64,000 nucleotides of DNA from Saprolegnia diclina VS20 (lineage: Eukaryota; Oomycota; Saprolegniomycetes; Saprolegniales; Saprolegniaceae). The notes under the pieces are model-generated. The model searched no databases. It saw nothing but the letters and a program-made list of their open reading frames with translations, and was not told the DNA's origin. Position numbers and translations under genes: made by a program. Shown here piece after piece: positions 33,306 through 45,277 of the stretch; within the stretch, counting starts at the first letter, position 1, and the number at the start of each line of letters is the position of its first letter. Location: positions 505,594 to 569,593 of the forward strand of contig NW_008246097.1 in the NCBI RefSeq assembly GCF_000281045.1, read 5' to 3'.

Positions 33306-34949
33306 ATGAGTGCCGCCGCCGACGTCGTGACCTTGGACGACTTCGCCCTCAAGTTTCCGGACGACGTCGAAGAGAGCTTCAGCGCTGCGTACGGCCAATC
33401 GCACTGGGACGAGATCAAGAAGGCCCTCGCGCGCCCGTACGCTGCATTCTCATTGGCGTGGGTGACCCACCTCGCTCGTGTAGGCCCGCGTACACATCGG
33501 TGCGCGTCAACACGCTCGTGACGGACCAAGCCGCACTCGTTCTCAAGCTCAACGAGGCGCTCAAGGACTTCAACGCGCGCTTGGCGTCGGCGGGCCGCCC
33601 ACCGATCGTCGCTGTGCCGCACGTCTCCCTGCCCGACGTCGTCATGGTGCCGTCCGCACCGCGTATTGCGCTCGACGTCGCAGACGTCATGAGCCGGAAG
33701 AAGATCATTGTCGACCGCCTTTGCGGCGAGGCCGTACTCCGTGGCAGCGACATCTTTGCCCGTGGCGTCATGTGTGCGAGCAGCGCGCTCAGCCACAGCG
33801 AGCCGGTGGCCATTTTCGTCGATCTCGACCACTCGGCCACGCGAGGGAGCGACGCCGAGCTCCACACGGGGCGCAAGGTGCTCATTGCACAGGGCACGAC
33901 AGCCATGGCGCGCAGCGAGATGTTTCGTGCGATGAAGGGTCTGGCCGTCGCCGTCAACACCCGCGTACGTCACATTTTCGACATTTTTCTCTCCAACTCA
34001 AAAAGGTTCATGTAGTTTTGCTCGGACGCGCCGCCGCTCAACGGCGTGCTCGCTGGTGAGCTCTACATGCAGAACACGCCGTCGAGTGTCGTCGCCCATG
34101 TGCTCAACCCAGAGGCGGGCGACACCGTCCTCGACATGTGTGCGGCACCGGGCGGCAAGACGTCGCACCTCGCAACGCTTATGCAGAACAAGGGCACGCT
34201 CGTGGCGTGCGATCGCAGTAAGCGCAAGGTGCTCGAGATGAAGAGCTACTTTGACTCGATCGGTCTCTCGATCATCACACCGATTCGCGTACGTCCTGCA
34301 TTTTTTCAAATTTGAGGTTGAGATTGAGATTGACAATACGATGATTCGAGTAGCTGGATTCGACGCAGTCGGTGCGACCAAAGGACAGCGAAGTCTTGAG
34401 CGTCCAAGAGATCATTGCCGCGGCGGCCAAGGCGCGCACGAACGAGAAGCTCCTTCAGATTGACGGCTTTAGCCCCGAAACTTTCGACAAGGTACACGAC
34501 CTTTGGCGCGACGACGGTGGAACTCATTTCTTATCGAGTAGATTTTGCTCGACCCACCGTGCTCGGCGCTGGGACTGCGCCCGCGGCTCTTGCACGCGTG
34601 CAACATGAGCGAGCTCGAGCAATATTCCAACATGCAGCGCAACTTTCTCTGGGCCGCGGTCTTTCTCCTCAAGCCCGGTGGCACGCTCGTGTACTCGACG
34701 TGCACGGTCAACCCGAACGAGAATGAAAAGATGGTCGCGCACGCACTCAAAGAGTACCCGCTGGAGCTCGTCCCGCAGTCGCCGATCGTGGGCGCGCCGG
34801 GCCTGCTCAACATGGGCCTCTCGCCCGAGGATGCGGCCAAGGTCCAGCGCTTTGACCCGTCCGACGCGATCGATACGATGGGCTTCTTTTGCGCCAAGTT
34901 TACCAAGACCAAGTCGATTCGTGCTACTGCCCTCGTTGCGGAGGCATAG
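33306..34949 (+). CDS. NSUN6: NSUN6-type tRNA/mRNA cytosine-5 methyltransferase
   Basis: SAM-dependent RNA m5C methyltransferase of the NSUN6 branch (tRNA Cys/Thr C72 and some mRNAs in animals). Exons 33306-33436, 33484-33964, 34016-34288, 34354-34491, 34542-34949; introns 47-65 nt; 476 residues, near human NSUN6 (469). PUA domain at ~110-195 (KIIVDRLCGEAVLRGSDIFA). Catalytic domain: AGDTVLDMCAAPGGKTSHLA (SAM site), LLDPPCSALGLRP (motif IV Cys; usually DAPCSGLG) and STCTVNPNENE (motif VI catalytic Cys). Both cysteines are present, so it should be active. The N-terminal RVNTL motif is formed over the first junction. Confidence 0.93.
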
Positions 34950-35053
34950 ATGGTATCGTGGTAGACAAGGAAGATAGTAGTAATACATGCATTGAGGGTT
35001 GCATTTGTATGTGTCTTCCACAGACAAGGGACGTGACGACGACAAGGGGCAGC

Positions 35054-35774
35054 TTAGAAGCGGCGCTGGACGTGGCTCATAAACTCGGAGCGCGTGCGCG
35101 GGTCCGACTGGAAGCAGCCGAGGACGGAGCTCGTGACCGTGGACGCGCCGCTCTTTTCGACACCGCGCATCGTCATGCACATGTGCGTGGCTTCAATCAC
35201 GACGCCGACGCCGAGTGCTCCGATGGCCTTCATGAGGCCCTGCGCGATCTCGATCGTGAGGCGTTCCTGGACCTGGAGGCGGCGGGCAAAGACGTCCGAG
35301 ATGCGCGCGAGCTTGCTCAGGCCGAGCACCTTGCCGTTCGGGATGTAGCCAATGTGCACCTTGCCCACGAACGGGACCATGTGGTGCTCGCAGAGCGAGT
35401 AGAGCTCAATGTCGCGGACGATGACCATCTCCGAGTAGTCTTCGGTAAAGACGGCGTCGTTCAAGACGTCTTCCAGCGTCTGCGTATAGCCCTTGGTGCA
35501 GTAGAGGAGCGCCTTGGCCATGCGCATCGGCGTCTTCACGAGGCCCTCGCGGTTGACATCTTCGCCCAAGCACTATTCCATATGGCATGTTAGCATCAAC
35601 TCGCATGCAGCAGCGTTGCTCTACCTCGAGGAGCACCTTGACGGCCGCGGCCATCTTCTCGAGCTTCTCCTTGTCGTTGAGGTGGTCGTCCTTGGAGCGG
35701 ACCGACTTGGTCGTCGTGAGCGTCGTAATGGAAGTCGCGTTGGTCGTAGCAGCACCGGGAGCCATCGTCGACAT
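35054..35774 (-). CDS. GCH1: GTP cyclohydrolase I
   Basis: Converts GTP to 7,8-dihydroneopterin triphosphate, the entry step to folate or tetrahydrobiopterin. Exons 35774-35625 and 35572-35054, intron 52 nt, 222 residues. Zinc and catalytic motifs are intact: [37 protein letters not shown], and [17 protein letters not shown]. The N-terminal ~40 residues are Ser/Thr-rich and unconserved. A second ATG lies 9 nt in. The 3' end converges with NSUN6, about 100 nt apart. Confidence 0.96.
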
Positions 35775-36894
35775 GAGCTGGCAAATTGACAAATGGACAA
35801 ATCCTCGTGGATGTCCGGCGCTCTCCTTCACGGGGTTCAAGCCCAAGTGATGCCGGCCCACGACCGCATTCCGGATAATTTGCAAAATATTATTTCGGAT
35901 TTCACGCTATTTTTAGAATAAAACGACGCGCACCAGCCTTTGACGACAGAGGCACCACACGTTTATTTTAAATAAATTATGACTATTTAAATGAAAGCAG
36001 CTCAACACAGTGTACTTTTCAAGCGTTTTAAACAGAAGAAAGGTGTAGCGAATCGGCATCCTGCTGAGCACGTGCCCGTGCGCGTCCGTAGTGGTGCATG
36101 ATTCAATCATGTCGATATGAAGATACTATGATACCGCAGGACGGCTATGATTGGCCCCGTGTGACGTGCCACGGCGTGATTGGCGCATTCGTTTTATACA
36201 GTGTTTTAAACGGTTTGATACGGGGTGGAGCAGTATCCGGACGATTTCGAGAGATTCCCACCATCCCACTGGAGCACAGCAGCACGACGCAGCAAAGAAG
36301 TCCTATCACCGGGACAGACGAATTGGTGATAAGTGATCGCACTTCGAGCTCCACGCTGCAGGGACAGCGCCCACGGTCTTCCGAGCGTGATATCTGGTCG
36401 TCTTTCGAGGAGCTTGAAAAAAGTATGCTGGAAGCCCATCGACTTCCACGTGGTTTACAGTGCCCCACGGTGAGGTGTATGCGAAACCCAAGTGAAAAAC
36501 AGCCTATTTCACACAGCGCATCTGCGCCACTTCAAGTTGGCTTGGCGAGTCCCTTGCGCACACCACCGATACCGCCGATCATTGTCGACGCAGCTAAAGT
36601 ATGATAGGCTGCAGCGTGCAGCTGACGCTGTCGTTTAATCGACTACTCCCTCAATGCGGTGCTGATGACGATTCTGTCGGCGCCGGCGATCGTCAGCAAC
36701 CGGAATTCATCCGCGATCCCAAATTTGCAAACACATTTGCAAACACAATAGGCCGGAGTCCGGATACGACAAATCCGGATAAGCGGCTTTTCGGAGTTGG
36801 GACAAAATTATTCGGACAAAATCCATGGGACAAAATCCCCGGAGGCGACCCGGAGCGAGCGAAAAACAATCCAACTTCGTTGACCAAGTTCTCG
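35775..36894. other. Divergent intergenic region, 1,120 nt, with one doubtful open frame
   Basis: AT-rich DNA between GCH1 (minus) and the TOM1-like gene (plus). An open frame at 36098-36604 (+) would encode 168 residues with one hydrophobic stretch (VIGAFVLYSVLNGLI). Its composition differs from neighbouring genes and no family is recognised, so it is left uncalled (possible gene, about 20%). GTTTTAAAC occurs at about 36025 and 36203. Short repeats of gcaaacaca and acaaaat near 36725-36835 precede the downstream start. Confidence 0.4.
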
Positions 36895-37995
36895 ATGGGG
36901 ATGGTCGCTCCGTGGGCGTCGGCCGGGAACGAGACGTCTGCGGCCGAAGCCAACCGCCGCGCCTTCGCAGTCACAGGCTTCTTCTACGTGTGTGTATTCG
37001 CACTCAGTGTCGTCCAGCTGGTCCGCAACTGCAAGAGCTACGCTGCCTGGACTCAGCAAAAGGTGGCGCATGCGATCCTCGTGCTCTTGGCCTTGACCCG
37101 CGCCGTCTTCCTCCTCGCCGTGGGCGTGAACGACTGGTGCCACGTAGCTGGCACGGGCGTGCTATCGCCAGCGTGCGAAGCCAACGGTATCGAACGCCAG
37201 CTCTTTTACGCCGCGGACGAGCTGCCCAACCTGCTCTTCTTCTCTCTCTACCTCCTCATGGGCCTCTTCTGGGCTGAAGTGTACTACAATGCGACGGACC
37301 AAGTTGACTTTTTCAGCTACGTCGTCAAACCCACGGCCATGACACTCCATGTGTGCGCGTACATCCTCCAGATTGCGCTCTGGGTGCTCTACGCCGACCC
37401 GTGGCGATCGGAAGGTACAACGCCATCGTCGATCGCACGAGCTCCCGGTGTTTCTTCTTAGATCACTACATTGGTCGTGGCTACGCAGCGTACACAACCA
37501 CCATGTTTAGCATCGTCACGCTGGCGTTCCTTGTCTACGGGCGCCTCGCCTACATCGAGCTTCGGTACGCCTCCTTCGTCATGTGCTCAGCATGGCATGC
37601 TCGCCATTAGGTCGGTGCCGGTGGATCTGGGCGTGCGCTCCAAGAAACTGAAAGAGGTGACGCGCATGACTGTTGTTTGCACGACGTGCTTTACGAGCCG
37701 GTCGCTACTCGTCATCTACCTCGCGCAAGACCACGTGCAGCTCGGCACGCACCTCTCGTGGGGCGTCATTCTCCTCTTCTACGCGCTCCTCGAGCTCCTC
37801 CCGATCGGCGTCATCCTTCACTTCCACCGCCGGTTTCCTCGGCCATCAACGACGAGTGTCGAGAACAAGGTCTTGTACCGGTTCTTGCCCGACGACGACG
37901 ATGTCTACGGTATCGAGGACGGCGGCATCGTGGCCTGCGAGGCGCCGCTTCTGGCCGACACGGACGACTCGGACGATAGCAGCGGCAACATTTAA
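36895..37995 (+). CDS. THH1/TOM1/TOM3-domain multipass membrane protein
   Basis: Seven-helix protein of the TOM1/TOM3 (THH1) family, tonoplast and endomembrane proteins known in plants. Exons 36895-37414, 37462-37564, 37611-37995; introns 47 and 46 nt; 335 residues. Visible features are AFAVTGFFYVCVFALSVVQL, a family-like ELPNLLFFSLYLLMGLFWAE, then GYAAYTTTMFSIVTLAFLVYG and ALLELLPIGVILHFHRR, ending in an acidic cytosolic tail (LLADTDDSDDSSGNI). The frame is open back to 36601, but that part is AT-rich and repetitive, so the ATG opening MGMVAPWASAG was chosen. Confidence 0.8.
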
Positions 37996-38010
37996 CAACA
38001 TGAAAACTAA

Positions 38011-39325
38011 CTAAATCGGCGTGTAGTCGCGGCGCTTGAACTGGTGGATGCGGCGGTACGCCGAGTGCATCGCAAAGACGGTGCAGAGCACGAGCGCCGC
38101 ACACATGATGAGCGACGTCAGCGAGTCCTCGACCGGGTCGCTTCCGAAATGCATGTTCTTCACCTTCTTGACCGGGTGGTACGCGCAGAGCGTCTCCCAC
38201 GACGACGTCGCCGCCACGTGCGCGTCGAGAATACCGCGAAACTCGTCCATAGGACAGTCGAGCGCGCTGCATTTGCCGAGCTGCACGGGCGCTCGGCCCG
38301 TGAGCGGCGACCACAGAAACGTGCGCACCAGCTGGCGACCGTTCTCTTCGTGGAGCTCAAAGTACATGGTCGTCGCGGGCGGTAGCGCGGTCGTATTGAA
38401 TCCCGGGGCACGGGCCTCGCCCGGCATTTCAAAGCGCCAGTCCAAGAGCAGTCCCATGCCGTGCAAGAGCTCGCGGTGCCCCGTGTACGCGTAAAACTTG
38501 TACGGCGACGACGGGCTCACGGGTGCGAGGTTGGCGAGGAGCATCGCGGGAAAGCCGCCCATGTAGTACGTCACTTGGCGCGGCGTCCCGAGGAAGCGCT
38601 CCATGCGCTGCGTGAGCGCGAGCTCTTGCAGCTCTTGGTACATGGGGTCTGTGAGCCCGAGCGTCGGCGGCAGGCCCTCGAGCCGGTCGAGCTTAGACAT
38701 GTCGGCAAGCACATTGAGGCTCGTGATCGTATCCGTGCCCGAAAGATCCGTGCCACACACCTTCGAGAGGGATTGCACGAGCGGCGCGTGGGCTTTTAGC
38801 AGCGCCTTTCCGCGCGTCGCGCTATAGGCGGCCAAGTCGGCGCTGAGCGTCTCGGCGCACGGGCCATCCGTGACGCCAAACTCAAACTCGTTGGACGCGA
38901 GCTGCATGACGATCGGGATCGGGTTGGGGAACGGGAGGTTGCTGTTGACACTCGGGTAGAGCCCGTACCCAAACGTCGTCGCGCTCTGGCCGCAGCTCAT
39001 TGCGGCGTCGGCGCGAAAGTACGTCTCGAAATGGCGCTTCTGCTTGAACGTCGGCGAGAGGAAGTGCGCGCTGTCGACGTACACGGACCGCGTGTGCTGA
39101 CCGGCGGCGTACATCTGGCGCATGCCAGCGTCCGTGAGCTGCATGAAAGGCACGCCGTACTTGTCAAAGTTGGCTGCGTTCTTGGGACAGAGGATCGGGG
39201 CGGCGTCGCTGGGCGCGCGGTTACCATGGTTGGTCAAGGCCACAACAGCGCGAAGCGACGAGCTACGAGCGCATGAGCGTTGTGGCACAGACCGTCGTCG
39301 TCTCCTACCTTGCTGCGTTGGCCAT
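38011..39325 (-). CDS. Histidine-phosphatase (clade 2) family protein with altered active site
   Basis: Resembles histidine acid phosphatases/phytases. Exons 39325-39309 and 39262-38011, intron 46 nt, 422 residues. The family RHGxRxP motif reads NHGNRAP at ~residues 17-23, so the first Arg is Asn while the nucleophilic His stays. Other family signals: LTDAGMRQMYAAGQHTRSVY, AMSCGQSATTFGYGLYPSV. The C-terminal HD/HE proton-donor motif appears as TGHRELLHG, with Arg after His. A single transmembrane helix near the end (SLTSLIMCAALVLCTVFAM) leaves a short basic tail RRDYTPI, giving a type I layout, though no N-terminal signal peptide is obvious. Activity is doubtful. The start exon encodes MANAA only. 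Confidence 0.75.
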
Positions 39326-40806
39326 GGTCAAACTGAAAATGGTTCCGAAAATCTTCAGGTTGAGGTTGGGTCGTTTCACTTGAAATGAAATTATTACTTA
39401 CAAACATCAAGCTATATATTAAATCGGGCGAAAAAGTATCCAAAAGCAAACTCGTGTCATTCTTTTTTCGCCTCAACGGAGCGATCTTCGGCAGGTCTCG
39501 TCAGGCCCAGTGGCCAGCGCAAGACCAAGTCGGCACAGCACCACCCGTTGGCGGCCCAAACTAGAGTGGATGGACGCGGATCTGATCCACCCAAACCTGT
39601 GGTCGATTGTGAAGGTAACCACTTTCGAGTGCTTCGATTTCCAAGCACCGACTTCGAATCCAGTCTCTAATTCCTCCTTCCATAGTGAAAGTTCCTGCAT
39701 TTCTTGATGGCTTCATCTCTGCGGGTGGTTCCAACGGTTGACATTATGAAATTGACTACAAATCGACTGGAAACCACATCCCAACCGTGATGTCGCGACC
39801 AGATCTTGCCGCCCAAGAGCTTCCTTTGACGACGACCACGACGCTGCATACCCATACAGGAGGAAGCTGCCGGAGTGATGTCCGCACACACCCAGATATC
39901 GACACTGGCCGCGTCACAGCTGCCACTCGCGCCTGGTCACAGGAATCGAATCTCGGCGAAACGAATCTGCGCCGCACACACTATTTCGAGCCACGCACGA
40001 GACCAACACGCGAGCCAAACGCTTTAAGTCGCTGTGACGAACCCCTTAGATCGACTGCAAAAGTTACGAAACAGCCAAGGCTGCATATAAGACCGGCGCC
40101 ACCCAGGGGACATAATACCACGTAATTGTGATGCGAGGCGGTGCCCAAGTTAAATACGAGAAGACTAGACACCGAGACAGGAGTTCGTCGACTTGTTCAT
40201 TCGCCGGCTGCTTAGATATAAGACCAAGGGCGATGATAACAAATAACATGACGAGGTGCTCCGTGTTTTGCTTGCAGTCGTTGCTCCATGGTGGCGTTAG
40301 GCTGGTTTGGACTTGGCAAGAAGAGAATGCGGAGCCAACCACTGTGGCCATTAATGTGCGTCTGGGATTCGCGCGTTCCTGCCTCAAAGAAGATACTTTG
40401 TCGCGGATTCAACCTGGTTCTGGAGGTGCCACATTAAAGTGGGCGGTCTCTTCACCACGTGAGCGTGTACAGTTGGCGTGTATTCTCCATGGACGGGAAA
40501 ATACACTTTAGATTTCACCAAAGGCGCTGGTCTCCACGAGCGCTAACGCTGAGATTATGCATGGGGTGCTGCTTCCTGGAATGGAAGGTGTGCGCCAAAA
40601 AATTCAGAGTTTAATTTCGGCACCTTCGATTTTGATGCCACTTTGGTTCGCTCATTCGAATCGAAATGCCGAATTTAGGAGCGAGGGGCAACCGATTGCA
40701 TGATTGGTCAAAATCGTGGGGGTTCTGAAATTGTGCGGTGGGGATTGGCTGATACGACGGGATTTTCGAAGAGCTCACCTCCTCCCTCGGCCCATTCGAA
40801 ATTGGC
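39326..40806. other. Intergenic region, 1,481 nt, no gene recognised
   Basis: Divergent gap between the histidine-phosphatase gene (minus) and the SR-protein gene (plus), AT-richer than its flanks. Open frames of 60-127 residues (such as 40128-40511 +) have no family signal or splice partners. Stretches around 40130-40440 have the feel of a decayed repeat, but no ends or duplications were found. Confidence 0.4.
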
Positions 40807-41460
40807 ATGGGCCGTAGCAGAAGTCGTTCCCGAACCCGCTCGCGCAGCCGAAGCCACGGCCGCCGCCACCGCGGCCGTGACCGTAGCCGTGACCGCAGTC
40901 GCGACCGTAGCCGTGACCGCAGCCGCCGCCGTGATGACGACCGCCGCCGTCCCGCGCCGGAGCCGGCGAGCCTCCTCGTCCGTGGCATCCCGCAAAACAC
41001 GACGCCCGAGGATCTTCGCAAGGCGTTCACGCGCCGCGAGGGCGACATCCGGGACGCCTACATCCCGAAGGACCACATGACGGGCGAGCACCGTGGCTTC
41101 GCCTTCATCGAGTTTGCCGACATTCGTGAGGCCCGCGAGGTCAAGCACCAGATGGACCGCACACAGTTTATGGGTGTTGAAATCGGCGTCCTTTTCGCCA
41201 AGGAGCGCCGCAAGACGCCAGAGCAGATGCGTCGGCAGGAAGCCATCGATGCCCGCGCGCGCGACCGTCGCAGCCGCAGCCCCGATCGTCGCAACAGCAG
41301 CCGCGATCGCCTTCGTCGCTCGAAATCGCGCTCGCCGTCGCGGTCGCCGTCTCGTGAAAAAGCGCGTCGCAGCCAAAGCGGCAGCCCTGCCAAGCGCAAG
41401 AACTCATTCGGTATGGTCTCATCATCGCCTTCAGGAGGCGCTCATAATGTCCTGTGCTAG
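40807..41460 (+). CDS. SR-type splicing factor with RRM between RS domains
   Basis: 217 residues, intronless. An N-terminal arginine/serine domain (MGRSRSRSRTRSRSRSHGR, then SRDRSRDRS repeats) is followed by one RRM at ~54-132 (LLVRGIP as RNP2, RGFAFIEF as RNP1), then a second RS tail (RSRSPDRR, RSKSRSPSRSPSRE). This order is that of SRSF10/TRA2- or SRSF2-type regulators of pre-mRNA splicing in nuclear speckles. The last ~17 residues after KRKNSFG are not RS-like and may follow an unseen intron. The RS repeats come from a DNA repeat of the cgtagccgtgac type. Confidence 0.85.
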   Translation: MGRSRSRSRTRSRSRSHGRRHRGRDRSRDRSRDRSRDRSRRRDDDRRRPAPEPASLLVRGIPQNTTPEDLRKAFTRREGDIRDAYIPKDHMTGEHRGFAFIEFADIREAREVKHQMDRTQFMGVEIGVLFAKERRKTPEQMRRQEAIDARARDRRSRSPDRRNSSRDRLRRSKSRSPSRSPSREKARRSQSGSPAKRKNSFGMVSSSPSGGAHNVLC

Positions 41461-41775
41461 AGTAATGCGGATGCACCCACTTCGTACACTACGCAGCATT
41501 GTGTTGTTGGTCGCACCACCTCTCAAACCGTGTGTAGATGCGCACGCGTCAAGGCTTCGTTAACTTGATGATCCAAGAAGAGTGTGTCTTATCATGAGTG
41601 TTCAAGTCCTTGGGCATGGACGACGTACGTGCAAGGAAGATGGTCAAGCGCGAAGCACGCGCATCAGGATGCCCAAGGCAAAGGTGCACACGTCAAGCGC
41701 AATTCCGCTGCTTAGTACGTAGACACACAAGCAGCCTCGACGAGTCATATTAAGCACCAATATCGACCGTATGCG
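41461..41775. other. Convergent 3' flanks
   Basis: 315 nt between the SR-protein stop (plus) and the MOCS1A stop (minus). Nothing recognisable. Confidence 0.4.
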
Positions 41776-43062
41776 CTAGCCGCCAATGAGGATCATGGGC
41801 CGGTTCTTGGCGCTGGCAATGCCATACATGTCGCCGTGGCCGCCGAGCGCGAACTTTTTCCGCTTCACCGCGGCCTGCACAATGAGCCGGAGCTCGTCGT
41901 CCGAGAAGCCCGCGCGGAGAGCGTCGCGGAGACTCACTTCCGTGTGGCCAAACAAACAGACCTTGAGGTTGCCGTCGGCCGTGAGCCGGAGCCGGTTGCA
42001 GCCACCGCAAAAGTGCTCGCTCATGCTCGTGATAAAGCCGAATCGACCGCGCGCGCCGTCGATCGCGTACGCCTTGGCCGTGTCGTGGTCGTCGTCGGCG
42101 AGCTTGCGCGTCCGCAGCGGGAACGCCTCTTCGATGCGCGTGAGCATCTCGCGGTACGGTACAAACGTGCGATCGCTCCACTGGTTGCTGTCGAACGGCA
42201 TCCACTCGATGAAGCGGACATCGATTGGCTTGTCGATCGTCAGCGCGACAAAGTCCGCCACTTCGGACAAGTTGAAGTCGCGCATGACGACGCAGTTGAT
42301 CTTGACGGGCACGGATGACGTGGCCGCCGCCACTTCGATCGCCGCCATGACCCGCGCAAAGCCTTTCCGGCGCGTAATGTGCTCAAACTTGCGTGCGTCC
42401 AGCGTATCGAGCGAGATGTTGAGCCGCGTGTGGAGCGCTGTGAGCGCCGACGAGTGTTTTGGTAGCGCGATGCCGTTGGTCGTGACGCCAACCGACGCGA
42501 TGCCGGGAATCGCATGCAGCGCCTGCGTCAGCGGGATTATGTCCTTGCGCAGGAGCGGCTACGACAGTCATAGAAGCGTGAGCTCTCCGTGCACGACGCA
42601 AGACGTACTTCGCCGCCCGTGAGCCGAAGCTTTGTGACGCCATGGGCCGCAAAGAGCGATGCGAGCCGGACGATTTCGTCGGTCGTGAGCATGTTGTCGT
42701 GAGGCTGCAATGGCACCCCGTCGGCTGGCATGCAGTACTGGCACCGGAGGTTGCAGCGCTCCGTGAGCGAAATACGCAGACAGGTATGCACGCGCCCAAA
42801 GGTATCAACGAGGTTGTCTTCCTTCTCCTGATCCATAATGTGTGAGACGTCCGTTGAGCGAAGCGCTGCACTGTACCGCGGCTTGTAGCTGCGCGACGAG
42901 CGCCCGCATGGCCGCCACGTTGTCTTCGGTCGATGGCGCTGCTGGCTCGCCCGAAGCGCGTACAAAGTCTGCAAGAGACGGACCGGCCTGGAGCCTTGAG
43001 CGGCGCGGCGTGACGTGCGTCGCGGTCGAGAGCGCGCGCTGGAGGAACCGCGCGGCCATCAT
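41776..43062 (-). CDS. MOCS1A: GTP 3',8-cyclase (MoaA/MOCS1A), molybdenum cofactor step 1
   Basis: Radical-SAM enzyme converting GTP to (8S)-3',8-cyclo-7,8-dihydro-GTP in mitochondria. Exons 43062-42877, 42827-42609, 42558-41776; introns 49 and 50 nt; 395 residues. The N-terminus is a likely mitochondrial presequence ([17 protein letters not shown]). The radical-SAM cluster motif is CNLRCQYC and the second cluster [25 protein letters not shown] and TTNGIAL are in place. The C-terminus ends in GG, which MoaA needs for activity. No MoaC domain is fused, so the second step must be encoded elsewhere. A second ATG is codon 2. Confidence 0.95.
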
Positions 43063-44238
43063 CGCGACAAATCAGATGGAGAAATCCGGATGCGATCGTC
43101 CGGAAGGTTCCGCCGCCAAAAACCTTGCTTTTTGTATGAAGCGAGGGGTCGGGTTGTGCTTGCCGTTTGGTGCAATGTCAGTGTTGTTACGGTATATTTG
43201 GAACATTCACGCGACGTTTTACGGTATGATGCTTCGGTAATCTCGACAAAAACCCAGATTTTCGGTAGAAACGGTGTGTCGTTTAGGAGAAACCAGAACG
43301 GAAATATCGCACCTGCACTCTCCAAGCACACTGCTCCAAGCACGCTATCCCAGCACGGCATCAACACTTGAGTACGCGGCACCGTGGACAAGCTATCCAG
43401 ACTTCGCGGATACACAGCAAAATAGAAGCTTGCGTCTCGGGGTCCATGCTGCAACCCAGTTAGCGACAAAAACGCCCTCCTCGTGTCATTTTCGCTCCAC
43501 GCATTATGGAGACGTACGTTGCCATTGAATGACTTGTTCAATCTCACTATTGATGCTGGATAACCTCCTATGTCCGTAGCCGCTTCGCAGGAAAGCGTCG
43601 TTTTGAATGGTTTAGCTCCAAGCCGTATTTTATAACACAGTTGACATCAACCATCGCGATGTTCGCAACCTTTTGGACTACCCTCAAGGCAATTCTCGTG
43701 ACGTAGTGGGCCAAAGCGCCTGAACCCCGTTCGGAGCCACGTCGCTCAGTGCATGCCAAGCGTGCTAGTTTGCACGGTTGCGTTGGTTTGTTCAATCCCG
43801 TGTGAACGAGCAGAATTCGCCACTCCCCGTGCTCCCGTACGAGCGACTCGGTGCGTGGGGCGACGGGTTGCCAGAAGAAAGAGGGCAGTTGTCTCCGTGC
43901 TGCAATCTAATTAGGGTGCGATTGCGTAGTTGCTTGCCTCATCATGACGGCCTTTTCTTCTCGTGCGGCAGCTTTCCGAGCTCACTTCAATCTTCGTGGA
44001 CCCAAGATCGCCGTCCATCTTGAAGTTTCCATGACGTTCACGTGAGCATATATCCTAATTAGGCCTCCGCCCACCTGGTCCAACATCCTAATTCGGTCCT
44101 TTTTGCATTGGACCATATAAAAAGTCCGAATTTCGATTGCCGCAACTTGGCGTTTGCGTCATCGTGTACGTAAGCACCAAAGGTCATTTTCGGTGCCGGT
44201 CACTTGCGAATTGACCGCCAAGGACACGGACGACGACC
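43063..44238. other. Divergent intergenic region, 1,176 nt
   Basis: Between MOCS1A (minus) and a sterol-oxidase-like gene (plus). AT-rich. The palindrome cctaattagg occurs at 44054 with a partial copy near 44086, followed by ccatataaaaag near 44112, a TATA-like sequence ~115 nt before the plus-strand start. A 162-residue minus frame (43547-43059) has no family signal. Confidence 0.45.
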
Positions 44239-45230
44239 ATGACGATGATGGCTTCGGCGCTCGACTGGATCGAACGCTACGACAACCTCGACCTGCTCGA
44301 GCCCTACTGGGCAGCGCTCCAAGCGCGTTGCTCGGACTTTACCATCTACTTTTGGTGCACGGTGACACTCTCGACGCTGGCGCTCTTTGGCGGCTCGCTC
44401 GTCTACGCCCTCATGGACGCCACGCCCGCGCTGCGCAAGTACAAGATCCAGCCGACAAAGCCTCCGACCATCGCGCTCTACCTGCGCTGCCTCAAGCTCG
44501 CAGTCGGGAACCACCTCCTTATCCACATGGGCTTGCTCTACGTCAACTTGCCGCTCATGCAGTGGCTCGGCATCTCGGTCTCGTCGCCGCTTCCCAAGCC
44601 GTAAGCCATCACGACAGCGTGCATCTCGGTACTCATCCTACGCATAGGTCGACAATCGCGCTCCAGTTTCTCGCGTGCATGCTCGCGGAAGACTTTTGCT
44701 TTTATTGGTGCCATCGCTTCTTGCATTGGAAGCGCATTTACAAGCACGTGCACAAAGGTATGTACAGATTTTCTAGTTGTCGTCTGAGATCTGAGATCTG
44801 AGTTGGAAATCTAGTGCACCACGAGTACCGCGCACCGTTTGGGCTCACGGCCGTGTACACGCATCCGCTCGAAGAGCTTTTGACGACGGGCGCGACGATG
44901 GCGGGCCCGCTCCTCGTGTGCCGGCACATGCTGCCAATCTGGATCTGGACGACGTACCGCTTGCTCGAGACGATCGACTCGCACTCGGGGTTTGAGTTCC
45001 CGCTGGCGCCCGGCCATTTGATCCCGATTCTGAGCGGTACGCTGCGTCACGACTACCACCACGAAAAGTTCGACTGCAACTTTGGCTCAATGTTTTCGTT
45101 CTGGGACTGGGTCTGCGGCACAGACGCCGCGTTCCGCGAGCTTCAGCGCGCCAAGGCGGCCAAGGGCGAACCGTGTTGGCTTGATGTCTTCGACTACTTG
45201 ACACCAGCTGCCAAGACCAAGACCGTGTAG
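44239..45230 (+). CDS. C4-methylsterol oxidase-like fatty acid hydroxylase superfamily protein
   Basis: ER di-iron membrane oxygenase, closest in layout to the ERG25/SMO group of sterol C-4 demethylation. Exons 44239-44600, 44648-44757, 44815-45230; introns 47 and 57 nt; 295 residues. The three histidine boxes are complete: CHRFLH (HxxxH), KVHHEY (formed across intron 2; part of HxxHH) and HDYHHEKF. Membrane helices include FTIYFWCTVTLSTLALFGG and LLVCRHMLPIWIW. AEDFCFYWCHR is typical of the family. No ER-retrieval KKxx tail is seen; it ends TKTV. A specific substrate cannot be given. Confidence 0.88.
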
Positions 45231-45277
45231 CGTCAAAGGTTGAAAAATGATGTTTTTGTTCGTCCTTCGAGTGTTAT

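Noticed and set aside
40128..40511. Possible LTR or retroelement remnant
   Set aside because: No paired ends, primer-binding site, target duplication or polymerase fragment could be found.
35054..43062. Pterin gene cluster (GTP cyclohydrolase I and MOCS1A both use GTP)
   Set aside because: They are separated by several unrelated genes and 6 kb, with separate promoters; chance proximity is enough.
44054..44063. Palindrome cctaattagg (also at 23158) as a regulatory site
   Set aside because: Only two full copies, one at a gene's 3' flank; no consistent position relative to starts.
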